The notes: generated by a model not told the origin, from the sequence alone. Numbered from the stretch's first letter, positions 1 to 6,054 are shown. The stretch is DNA of 6,132 nucleotides from Chloroflexota bacterium (GCA_005880755.1 VBGV01000132.1:1-6132); one strand, 5' to 3'. Program-made: numbers and translations.

Positions 1-1143
1 TTCGTCATCAAGCTCGACCACGCCGCCCCCTGGTTCAAGTGGGTGACCAGCCTCTGGCTGGCGGCTCCGATCAAGAAGTCGGAAGTCGATGCAGCCGGCG
101 CCAACTTCGGAGCCGTGACTCCGGACGCCGCGGCCAAGATCCACGGGAACGGGGCTTTCGTGATCTCCGAGCTCGTGCCCAAAGATCACATCACCCTGTC
201 GCCTAACAAGCAGTACCGGACGCAAGCGGTGCTGCAGAAGGTGCAGCTCCTGTACTACACAGACGCGAACGTCGAGTTCGCAAAGTTCCAGAACGGGGAG
301 CTCGACATCACGCGAGGCGTTCCCTCGCCGGACGTGCCCACCGTGCTGGGCGACCCGAAGCTGAGCAAGCAGGTCCTTCGCGGACCGACGCTGCTCAACT
401 GGTGGGTGGACTTCAACACGACCAAAGCTCCGCTGAACAACACGGACCTGCGGCTCGCGCTTTCGAAGTCGATCGACCGTGACTCTTACATCAAGAACGT
501 GCGCAAGGGAATCGGCACCCCGTCCACCTACTTCATCCCCAACGGCGAGAGGGGCTACGAGCCGTCGGACACGCAGAAGTTCGACTGCACCGCGGCCAAA
601 GCAAGCCTCGCCAAGGCCAAGAGCGCGGGCGTGACTGACGCCCAGCTGGCCACCCTCCACTACATGTACTCGGCGAGCTCGGCCCGCAAGGTGACCGCCG
701 AGTTCTTCCAGCAGCAGTGGCAGACATGCCTCGGCATCAACGTCACCGTCGACGCTGTGGAGAGCAAGACCTACGCACGCAACCTGCGCACCCACAACTA
801 CTCCATCGGTGGAGTTTCGGGCTGGCAGGCGGACTACCCTGACGGCCAGGACTGGTTCGACATCTTCGTGACCGGCAGCGGCAACCAGTTCAGCGGCTGG
901 AGCAACAAGCAGTACGACGACCTCGTCCAGAAGGGCGACAACGCCCCGAAGCAGGCCGACCGCGACACTGCCTACAGCGCGGCGCAGAAGCTCCTCGAGC
1001 AGGAAGCGCCCGTGATGTTCCTCTACCAGGACGAGAAGTTCCTCCTGATCGCCTCCAAGGTCAAGGGCTACACCAAGACCGCACTCGACGACGACTGGAT
1101 CGGCGATGTGGCGACGCCGACATCGATGTACATTGCCGCCTAA
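1..1143 (+). CDS. Peptide ABC transporter, extracellular solute-binding protein (family 5), 3' part
   Basis: This is the ligand-binding lipoprotein or secreted protein of an Opp/Dpp-type importer; it captures peptides or related solutes outside the membrane and hands them to the permease. The frame is open from base 1 (FVIKLDHAAPWFKW...) to TAA at 1141-1143, so 380 residues are visible. Family members usually have about 500-600, so roughly the first 150 residues and the signal peptide lie outside the window. Family 5 (SBP_bac_5) hallmarks are visible: GNGAFVISELVPKDHITLSPN (fragment residues about 51-70, with a gap-free match to the usual G.G.F.L....GD.I.L..N), FNTTKAPLNNTDLRLALSKSIDR (about 138-160, written here only as a motif span), and the C-terminal WSNKQYDDLV segment. 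A GTG at 43 is only an internal codon. The fragment has just two cysteines (196 and 243). It is followed by a strong hairpin and the permease genes. The family is certain; the substrate is not, since OppA, DppA and nickel or sugar variants look alike. Confidence 0.93.
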   Translation, partial: FVIKLDHAAPWFKWVTSLWLAAPIKKSEVDAAGANFGAVTPDAAAKIHGNGAFVISELVPKDHITLSPNKQYRTQAVLQKVQLLYYTDANVEFAKFQNGELDITRGVPSPDVPTVLGDPKLSKQVLRGPTLLNWWVDFNTTKAPLNNTDLRLALSKSIDRDSYIKNVRKGIGTPSTYFIPNGERGYEPSDTQKFDCTAAKASLAKAKSAGVTDAQLATLHYMYSASSARKVTAEFFQQQWQTCLGINVTVDAVESKTYARNLRTHNYSIGGVSGWQADYPDGQDWFDIFVTGSGNQFSGWSNKQYDDLVQKGDNAPKQADRDTAYSAAQKLLEQEAPVMFLYQDEKFLLIASKVKGYTKTALDDDWIGDVATPTSMYIAA

Positions 1144-1161
1144 GGAACCCAGGGAAGAGAT

Positions 1162-2202
1162 TTGTCAGTAACAGCGGGCGCCCCTTTTCGGAGGGGCGCC
1201 CCGTCCTTTCTGTCGTGGATCCCCACGGGTCGGGGAACCACGCTCACGATCTACATCGTCAAGCGCCTTCTCTGGATGATCCCGGTCCTCTTTTTCGTCA
1301 TCGTCATCACCTTCGTCCTCATGCACCTGGCACCGGGCAGCCCATGGGACCGTGAGGGTCGCCAGCTGTCGCCCCAGGTGGTCGAGAACCTGAACATCAA
1401 GTACGGGTTGGACAAGCCGCTCTGGCAGCAGTTCGTCATCTACGTCTGGGGAGTGATCCACTTCGATTTCGGCGACTCGCTTCGCCAACCTGGGCAACAC
1501 GTCTCGGATCTGATTCTGGTCAGCTGGCCCTACACGTTCACCCTCGGCGCGGTCACGTTCATCCTGCTGGTGCCGATCGGCATCGGCCTTGGCGTGATCG
1601 CCGCGCTGCGCCAGAACTCGCTGGTCGACTACACCGCGCTGGGGCTGGCGACCGCCGCAGCATCGACGCCGAACTTCGTGGTCGGCATCTTCCTGATCAT
1701 CATCTTCGCCCTGGGGATGAACAAGCTGACGGGGGGCACGTTCTACTTTCCGACCGGCGGGATGCCTTCCCCGTTCAACCCCTTCCAGGTGGAGTTGATC
1801 ATGCCGGTCATCACGCTGGGTGCCCTGCCGACGGCGTACATCGCGCGCCTAACCCGATCGAGCACGCTCGACACGCTCCGCCAGGACTTCGTCCGCACCG
1901 CGTGGGCCAAGGGCTTGAAGGCGCGACTGGTCGTGGTTCGCCACGTGCTGAAGAATTCTTTGATACCCGTGGTGACCGCGCTCGGTCCAACCTTCGCTTT
2001 CTTGATCACGGGCTCGTTCATAACCGAGACGCTGTTCTCGATCCCGGGCATTGGACGGACCTTCGTGAGCTCGATCGCCGCCCGCGACTACACGGTGATC
2101 CTGGGCACCACGATTCTTTTCGCGCTGTTGATCGCGCTCGTCAACCTGGTGGTGGACGTGCTGTACGTGTTCATCGACCCGCGGGTGAGGTTGACCGAGT
2201 GA
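1162..2202 (+). CDS. dppB: Peptide ABC transporter permease, DppB/OppB type
   Basis: This inner-membrane subunit forms half of the translocation channel. Numbered from the TTG at 1162 it has 346 residues. IYIVKRLLWMIPVLFFVIVI (about 30-49) is the typical DppB N-terminus and first membrane helix. Further hydrophobic segments lie near 121-147, 158-187, 211-228, 267-287 and 312-337. The cytoplasmic coupling loop is RTAWAKGL (245-252) with its downstream HVLKNSLIP, the version of the EAA motif usual in this family. The end DPRVRL is also standard. The start is uncertain: TTG 1162 has AGGGA (1151-1155) six bases upstream, but adds about 28 residues unlike family members, encoded largely by the hairpin at 1176-1201. 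No ATG, GTG or TTG occurs in frame between 1162 and the ATG at 1276, which would remove the conserved start. Other options are CTG 1210 or ATC 1249. The gene is in the same frame as the binding-protein gene. The stop TGA overlaps an ATG (TGATG, 2200-2204). Confidence 0.93.
   Translation: MSVTAGAPFRRGAPSFLSWIPTGRGTTLTIYIVKRLLWMIPVLFFVIVITFVLMHLAPGSPWDREGRQLSPQVVENLNIKYGLDKPLWQQFVIYVWGVIHFDFGDSLRQPGQHVSDLILVSWPYTFTLGAVTFILLVPIGIGLGVIAALRQNSLVDYTALGLATAAASTPNFVVGIFLIIIFALGMNKLTGGTFYFPTGGMPSPFNPFQVELIMPVITLGALPTAYIARLTRSSTLDTLRQDFVRTAWAKGLKARLVVVRHVLKNSLIPVVTALGPTFAFLITGSFITETLFSIPGIGRTFVSSIAARDYTVILGTTILFALLIALVNLVVDVLYVFIDPRVRLTE
1176..1210 (+). terminator. Strong stem-loop after the binding-protein gene (attenuator, partial terminator or mRNA-stabilising hairpin)
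   Basis: A perfect 10-bp inverted repeat lies 32 bases after the binding-protein stop: GGGCGCCCCT (1176-1185) and AGGGGCGCCC (1192-1201). The loop TTTCGG can close further with a T-G wobble to leave TTCG. A moderately pyrimidine-rich tail CGTCCTTTCT follows (1202-1211), short of a classical T-run. The stem is GC-rich and stable. Its place between a binding-protein gene and its permease fits known importer operons, where such structures protect the upstream mRNA or stop part of transcription. Complete termination is unlikely because the other transporter genes follow with no visible promoter. The hairpin itself is seen in the sequence; its role is inferred. Confidence 0.6.
1217..1239 (+). other. 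Second, weaker hairpin ahead of the conserved DppB N-terminus
   Basis: GGATCCCC (1217-1224) can pair with GGGGAACC (1232-1239), with one A-A mismatch and a seven-base loop ACGGGTC. It lies just after the strong hairpin, so the stretch from the binding-protein stop to the conserved permease sequence holds two stem-loops in tandem. GGGGAA (1232-1237) could also act as a weak ribosome site for a start near 1249. A chance pairing in GC-rich DNA cannot be excluded. Confidence 0.3.
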
Positions 2203-2238
2203 TGACGTGGACCGAAAGATGAGGTTGACCGACTGATG
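2186..2238 (+). repeat. Direct repeat spanning the dppB stop and dppC start
   Basis: The 19-base unit TGAGGTTGACCGA(G/C)TGATG occurs at 2186-2204 and again at 2220-2238, offset 34 bases, with 18 of 19 positions identical. Copy 1 encodes the end of the DppB-type permease and its stop codon in the TGATG overlap. Copy 2 supplies GAGG (2221-2224) and the ATG of the DppC-type permease. The arrangement looks like a local tandem duplication of an ancestral stop/start overlap. The ATG in copy 1 now opens only a six-codon frame (MTWTER, 2202-2222). Confidence 0.75.
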
Positions 2239-3162
2239 GCGACCGCGATCGGCCTCGCCGGACAGGTCGATTGGGACGTTCCTGAGCAGACCGGGCTCTG
2301 GAAGGACGCCTGGGTCCGCTTCCGGCGGAACCGGCTTGCCGTCGCCGGGCTCGTCGTAATCGTTTTGATGATCGTCCTGGCCCTCGGAGCGAGGCTCCCG
2401 ACCGCGCCAGGAGGCCTGTGGAGGATCCTTCACCTCACGAATGAACCCTTCCTGCAGGACGTCACGAACTCATATGCCACACCTTCGCTGCAGCATCCGC
2501 TGGGGACGGACATCCTCGGCCGCGACCAGCTCTCGCGAATCCTTTACGGCGCTTCCATCTCGCTGACCATCGGGATCGTCGTCCAGTTCTTGATCCTGGG
2601 CATTGGGGGCAGCATAGGGATGGCCGCGGGCTACTTCGGAGGCTGGATCGACAACCTGCTGATGCGGTTCACGGACATCATGTACGCGTTTCCGGACCTG
2701 TTGTTGGTCCTGGTCTTCGTGGCCGCTTTCGGGCCGAGCTTCTGGAGCATCTTCATCGCGCTCGGCCTTGTGTACTGGGTCGGGCTGGCGCGACTGGTCC
2801 GGGGGCAGGTCCTGTCGATCAAGGAGAAGGAGTACGTCGAGGCGGCGATCATGACCGGGACGTCTCCTTTGAAGCTGATCGTCAAGCACCTGGTGCCCAA
2901 CTCGCTCGGCCCGGTGATCGTGACCCTGACGTTCGGCATCCCGGCAGCGATCTTCACCGAGGCTGCCCTCAGCTTCCTGGGCATCGGCATCCGGCCCCCG
3001 GAGCCGAGCTGGGGGGTCATGATCGAGGACGGATACGCCGGCATCTTCGCCGACCCGCGGCAGGTGATCTTCCCAGGCATAGCGGTAGCGCTCACGATGC
3101 TGTCGTTCACGTTTGTGGGCGACGGCCTCCGAGATGCGCTTGACCCGCGAATGCGCCGTTAG
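2236..3162 (+). CDS. dppC: Peptide ABC transporter permease, DppC/OppC type
   Basis: This is the second membrane subunit of the importer, pairing with the DppB-type permease to form the channel. It has 308 residues, a normal length for the family. In order: the OppC N-terminal segment WKDAWVRFRRNRLAVAGLVV (22-41) leading into the first helix (about 34-52); the diagnostic HPLGTDILGRDQLSRILYGA (87-106); helices near 107-133, 154-187, 223-245 and 279-298; and the coupling-loop motif EYVEAAIMTG (199-208) followed by KHLVPNS (217-223), a canonical EAA motif with E202, A203, A204 and G208. The C-terminus shows EAALSFLGIGIRPPEPSWG (242-260) and ends in DALDPRMRR. ATG 2236 is chosen because the protein then begins at the usual distance from the OppC domain; GAGG at 2221-2224 is a rather distant ribosome site. 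The ATG sits in the second copy of the direct repeat, so coupling to translation of the upstream gene is likely. Confidence 0.96.
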   Translation: MATAIGLAGQVDWDVPEQTGLWKDAWVRFRRNRLAVAGLVVIVLMIVLALGARLPTAPGGLWRILHLTNEPFLQDVTNSYATPSLQHPLGTDILGRDQLSRILYGASISLTIGIVVQFLILGIGGSIGMAAGYFGGWIDNLLMRFTDIMYAFPDLLLVLVFVAAFGPSFWSIFIALGLVYWVGLARLVRGQVLSIKEKEYVEAAIMTGTSPLKLIVKHLVPNSLGPVIVTLTFGIPAAIFTEAALSFLGIGIRPPEPSWGVMIEDGYAGIFADPRQVIFPGIAVALTMLSFTFVGDGLRDALDPRMRR

Positions 3163-3171
3163 CTTCAGTAG

Positions 3172-3188
3172 AGTTCGGTAGCCGAATT
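3172..3188 (+). promoter_or_regulatory. Small hairpin in place of a ribosome site at the dppD start
   Basis: TTCGG (3174-3178) and CCGAA (3182-3186) form a perfect 5-bp inverted repeat around TAG. It can extend by a G-T wobble (3173/3187) and an A-T pair (3172/3188) into the TTG start codon. The 24 bases between the dppC stop (3160-3162) and this start hold no recognisable Shine-Dalgarno sequence. The palindrome is visible; a translational role is only inferred, and a stem this short may be chance. Confidence 0.3.
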
Positions 3189-4278
3189 GGGCCAGACACT
3201 GCTGCAGATCGAAGACCTGCACACGCAGTTCTTCACATCGCGCGGCGTGGTGCGCGCCGTCGACGGCGTTTCGCTGCACATCGATGCGGGGGAGACACTC
3301 GGCGTGGTCGGCGAGTCCGGCTGCGGCAAGACGATCACGGCGCTGTCGGTGCTGAGGCTCGTGCCCGAACCTGGAAAGATCACCTCGGGCCGGATCCTGT
3401 TCCGCGGCCGCGACGTCACCAAGATGGAAGACGAAGAGATCCGCGACTTCCGGGGCAGCGACGTCGCGATGATCTTCCAGGACCCGATGACGTCCTTGAA
3501 TCCGGTCACGAAGGTCGGGTTTCAGATCGAAGAGGCCATGACGGCGCACAACCGCTTCTCCGCTTCGCTGGCCAAGACGCGCGTGGTCGAGCTTTTGAAG
3601 CGTGTGCGCGTGCCGGCGGCGGAGACGCGCGTGAAGGACTACCCCCACCAGTTCTCGGGCGGCATGCGGCAGAGGGCGATGATCGCGATGGGTCTCGCCA
3701 ACGAGCCGTCGCTGCTGATCGCCGACGAGCCGACGACCGCCCTGGACGTCACCGTGCAGGCCCAGATCATCCAGCTGATGAAGCAGCTGAACCGGGAGCT
3801 GGGCACCGCGATGATGCTGATCACGCACAACATGGCGCTGGTCGCGTCGCTGTGCCAGCGCGTGGTCGTGATGTATGCGGGACGGATCGTCGAGGAGGGG
3901 CCGGTCGAGCAGATCTTTCGCAGTCCGCAGCATCCCTATACGTGGTCGCTGCTGCGGTCGGTGCCGCGTGTCGACGAGGCGCGCAAGGACCGGCTGGTGT
4001 CGATTCGAGGCTTGCCGCCTGACCTGACCAACCCGCCGCCGGGCTGCAAGTTCCACCCGCGGTGTCCGTTCGTCGTCGACCGCTGTCGCGTGGAGGAGCC
4101 CTCTCTTGGCGAGGTTGCTCTGAATCAGGTCGCGCGATGCTGGGTGTTGATGCGGAACGTGAAGGAGGAGGACGTCGCGGCGGCCAAGGCGAGCGCCCTG
4201 TCGATCGAGGCGGCGCAGAAGCTGAAGGCGGACGCTGAGGCGGCGGCTGCGGAGGTCGACAGCGTTGCAGGCAGCTGA
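3187..4278 (+). CDS. dppD: Peptide ABC transporter ATP-binding protein, DppD/OppD type
   Basis: This cytoplasmic ATPase subunit powers uptake together with the DppF-type partner. It has 363 residues. Walker A is GESGCGKT (42-49), the Q-loop is FQDP (97-100), the signature is SGGMRQR (157-163), Walker B is LLIADEPT (176-183) with catalytic E181, the D-loop is ALD (185-187) and the switch histidine is H214. The C-terminal oligopeptide domain begins at PQHPYTWSLL (247-256). It holds four cysteines, C287, C293, C300 and C318, in the GC.F.PRC pattern reported to bind a [4Fe-4S] cluster in some OppD and DppD proteins. After C318 an Ala/Glu/Lys-rich tail (about 325-363) exceeds the usual end by some 30-40 residues. 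TTG 3187 is the only plausible standard start: an in-frame stop lies at 3169-3171 and the next GTG codon is inside the domain. No clear ribosome site precedes it. The 3' end overlaps the next gene by 14 bases. Confidence 0.96.
   Translation: MGQTLLQIEDLHTQFFTSRGVVRAVDGVSLHIDAGETLGVVGESGCGKTITALSVLRLVPEPGKITSGRILFRGRDVTKMEDEEIRDFRGSDVAMIFQDPMTSLNPVTKVGFQIEEAMTAHNRFSASLAKTRVVELLKRVRVPAAETRVKDYPHQFSGGMRQRAMIAMGLANEPSLLIADEPTTALDVTVQAQIIQLMKQLNRELGTAMMLITHNMALVASLCQRVVVMYAGRIVEEGPVEQIFRSPQHPYTWSLLRSVPRVDEARKDRLVSIRGLPPDLTNPPPGCKFHPRCPFVVDRCRVEEPSLGEVALNQVARCWVLMRNVKEEDVAAAKASALSIEAAQKLKADAEAAAAEVDSVAGS
4251..4256 (+). promoter_or_regulatory. Ribosome binding site that supports the TTG start of dppF
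   Basis: GGAGGT lies eight bases upstream of the TTG at 4265, inside the last codons of the preceding ATPase gene. The in-frame GTG at 4298 has no comparable sequence at a suitable distance. This favours the upstream TTG and translational coupling of the two ATPases. Confidence 0.7.
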
Positions 4279-5281
4279 AAGAGCGCCCGCTTCTTCCGTG
4301 ACGGCCGACCCGATATTGCTTCGCGTTGCGGGCGCTTTCAAACACTTTCCGATCTCCGGTTTCGGCGGCGGGGCCGTGCGGGCTGTGGACGGGGTCGACC
4401 TCGAGATCCGGCGCGGCGAGACGCTGGGCCTCGTCGGCGAGTCAGGCTGTGGGAAGTCGACTCTCGCCCGGCTCATCACCGCGCTGCTGCCGGCGACGGC
4501 GGGCAAGATCGTGTTCGACGGCCAGGACATCACTCGTCTAAAGGGCTGGCGCCTGCGGCGCGTGCGCCGGAAGATGCAGATGATCTTCCAGGACCCGTTC
4601 GCTTCTCTGGATCCGCGCATGACGGTGGGCGACATCCTGCAGGAGCCGCTGGACAACTTCGCAATCGGGTCGATGCGTGACCGGCGGCGACGGGTGCAGG
4701 AGCTGCTCCGGCTGGTGGGCCTGAACCCCAACTTCACGAACCGGTATCCGCACGAGTTCTCTGGCGGGCAGCGGCAGCGCATCGGGATCGCTCGGGCGCT
4801 GGCTGTGAACCCGTCGTTCATCGTTTGCGATGAGGCGGTCTCCGCGCTGGACGTCTCGATCCAGGCGCAGATCATCAACCTGCTGCAAGATCTTCAAAAA
4901 GAGTTCCAGCTGACGTACCTGTTCATCGCGCACGACCTGGCGGTCGTGAGGCACCTGTCGGACCGCATCGCGGTGATGTACCTGGGCAAGGTGGTGGAGA
5001 CGGCTGGACGGAACGATATCTACGAGCGGCCGCAGCATCCTTACACCAAGGCGCTGCTGTCATCGATCCCCGTGCCCGACCCCGCCGTCGAGCGAGAGAG
5101 GGCGCCGATCTCATTGAAGGGCGAGATCCCTTCGCCGGTCAATCCGCCGTCGGGATGCCGTTTCCACCCGCGCTGCCCCATTGCGCGGGTGCCGGGGATC
5201 TGCTCGGAGCAGGAGCCGCCGCTGGAGCCGCATGGGGCACGGGACCAGGTCGCTGCGTGCCACTTCGCCGGCCAGGCGTAG
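4265..5281 (+). CDS. dppF: Peptide ABC transporter ATP-binding protein, DppF/OppF type
   Basis: This is the second cytoplasmic ATPase of the importer, expected to form a heterodimer with the DppD-type protein. It has 338 residues from TTG 4265. Walker A is GESGCGKST (58-66), the Q-loop is FQDP (108-111), the signature is SGGQRQR (166-172), Walker B is FIVCDE (185-190) with catalytic E190, the D-loop is SALD (193-196) and the switch histidine is H223. Both ATPases therefore look catalytically competent. The oligopeptide C-terminal domain starts at PQHPYTKALL (256-265). It holds C298, C304, C313 and C332 in the GCRFHPRC pattern, so this subunit also keeps a complete four-cysteine set. The DppF assignment rests on position as the last gene and on the AVRAVDGVDLEI and IFQDPFASLDPRM motifs. 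It overlaps dppD by 14 bases in a different frame. It ends the transporter run; the next gene is convergent. Confidence 0.96.
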   Translation: MQAAERAPASSVTADPILLRVAGAFKHFPISGFGGGAVRAVDGVDLEIRRGETLGLVGESGCGKSTLARLITALLPATAGKIVFDGQDITRLKGWRLRRVRRKMQMIFQDPFASLDPRMTVGDILQEPLDNFAIGSMRDRRRRVQELLRLVGLNPNFTNRYPHEFSGGQRQRIGIARALAVNPSFIVCDEAVSALDVSIQAQIINLLQDLQKEFQLTYLFIAHDLAVVRHLSDRIAVMYLGKVVETAGRNDIYERPQHPYTKALLSSIPVPDPAVERERAPISLKGEIPSPVNPPSGCRFHPRCPIARVPGICSEQEPPLEPHGARDQVAACHFAGQA

Positions 5282-5293
5282 GGCATAGGTATT

Positions 5294-5330
5294 CGGGGGC
5301 CCTCCCTTCTTCTTGCCGGGCCCTCCCCCG
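5294..5330. repeat. GC-rich direct repeat and potential hairpin in the convergent gap
   Basis: The 105-bp space between the convergent dppF and methyltransferase genes contains GGGCCCTCCC twice (5297-5306 and 5318-5327). The GGGCCC cores can pair with each other across a 15-base loop. It may help end transcription from one or both sides, but neither strand has a T-run after the stem, so it is not a convincing intrinsic terminator. I see nothing else supported in this gap. Confidence 0.3.
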
Positions 5331-5386
5331 CCGGCCGAACCTCGCTTGAGCTTGGCGATTTCGAAAGACTGGTTCAACCCCGCCTG

Positions 5387-5995
5387 TTAAGAGCCGGCTT
5401 TCACCTCCAAGACCCGGTAACCCTTTTTCGATTTCAAGCGAGCCACGAGAAAGCCCTGCTCGCCCAGCCACTTCGCGAGCGAGTCGGCGCCCAGGTTTCG
5501 CTGCACGACCAGGTACGCTGCGCCGCCGGGTTTCAGGCGCGGCAGCCACCCGAGTAGGAGCTCGTGCAGCGGCCGCTTGCCGACCCGCACCGGGGGGTTG
5601 GAGTAGATGGCGTCGAAACGGACATCGTCCGGCATCTCGTCCGGCTTGCAGGCCGTGACCCTCGCAGCGTCAGCCGCAGCAGCGTTCAGCCGAGTCAGCT
5701 CGAGGGCCCGTTCGTTGACGTCCACCGCCCAGACGCGGGCCTCCGGCGCGCGTCGGGCCAGGACGATGGCGATCGGCCCATACCCGCACCCGAGGTCGAG
5801 CAGCTCGCCCTGCGGCGGCGGGGGAGGGGCCTCCCGGAGCAGAACCATCGTGCCGAGGTCGACTCCTTTCGACCCGAAAACTCCCCGGTCGGCCTGTAGT
5901 TCCAGATCGAGCGCGGCCAGCCGCAGCCGCACGGTCCGGGGGTGCGACGGTACGGCCGGCTGAGCTTCGAAGTAGTGGGATTTGGGTATACTCAT
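5387..5995 (-). CDS. rsmC: Class I SAM-dependent methyltransferase, RsmC/YbxB-like (MTS domain)
   Basis: Probable nucleic-acid N-methyltransferase of the RsmC group; E. coli RsmC makes m2G1207 in 16S rRNA. The protein has 202 residues, the length of the single-domain Gram-positive type (Bacillus YbxB) rather than the two-domain E. coli protein of about 340. The N-terminus HYFEAQPAVPSHPR (7-20) and the GVFGSKGVDLGTMVLL segment (38-53) match this group. SAM motif I is LLDLGCGYG (65-73), the acidic strand is VDVNERALEL (91-100), and the catalytic NPP tripeptide (133-135) in YSNPP points to base N-methylation. KPGG (155-158) and the closing KKGYRVLEV are also typical. Start ATG 5993-5995: only ATT is available further upstream before an in-frame stop at 6014-6016, and no strong ribosome site precedes it. 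It is divergent from rpsL, whose candidate -10 box lies in its codons 2-3. The fold is certain; the exact RNA target and hence the symbol are inferred. Confidence 0.88.
   Translation of the reverse strand: MSIPKSHYFEAQPAVPSHPRTVRLRLAALDLELQADRGVFGSKGVDLGTMVLLREAPPPPPQGELLDLGCGYGPIAIVLARRAPEARVWAVDVNERALELTRLNAAAADAARVTACKPDEMPDDVRFDAIYSNPPVRVGKRPLHELLLGWLPRLKPGGAAYLVVQRNLGADSLAKWLGEQGFLVARLKSKKGYRVLEVKAGS
5987..5992 (+). promoter_or_regulatory. Candidate -10 box of the rpsL promoter
   Basis: TATACT matches the sigma-70-type -10 consensus at five of six positions and stands out in this GC-rich DNA. A transcript starting near 5999 would have a leader of about 55 bases before the rpsL start. 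No good -35 element lies 16-18 bases upstream; TTCGAA (5966-5971) is a weak match at 15 bases. The box falls inside the first codons of the divergent methyltransferase gene. Confidence 0.4.
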
Positions 5996-6044
5996 CGCTT
6001 GTCGCCCAATCGGCTATTGCCGCGCGGGAATCAAGCCGCCATTC

Positions 6045-6050
6045 GGAGAA
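6045..6050 (+). promoter_or_regulatory. Ribosome binding site of rpsL
   Basis: GGAGAA lies four bases before the TTG at 6055 (six bases from the end of its GGAG core). It supports the TTG as the start codon of the S12 gene. Confidence 0.65.
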
Positions 6051-6054
6051 CCAT

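Noticed and set aside
1849..2433. A 194-codon - strand open frame across the dppB-dppC junction.
   Set aside because: It is antisense to two conserved permease genes, and the translation is low-complexity and charged with no membrane segment or motif.
4162..4171. A perfect Shine-Dalgarno-like AAGGAGGAGG inside dppD.
   Set aside because: No ATG, GTG or TTG follows at a workable distance. It is explained by the Lys-Glu-Glu-Asp codons of the dppD tail.
2470..4878. An 802-codon open frame on the - strand.
   Set aside because: It is antisense to the certain dppC, dppD and dppF genes and over the first two is in codon register with them. In that register antisense stops need the sense codons TTA, CTA or TCA, which GC-rich genes avoid. 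Its Arg/His/Gln-rich translation has no recognisable domain.
5366..5385. GGTTCAACCCC, resembling a tRNA T-loop.
   Set aside because: The flanks do not form a five-base T-stem, and no acceptor, D or anticodon arm can be built around it.
5341..5442. Inverted repeat CTCGCTTGA (5341-5349) and TCAAGCGAG (5434-5442).
   Set aside because: Nine bases at this spacing can arise by chance, and one arm is within conserved methyltransferase coding sequence.
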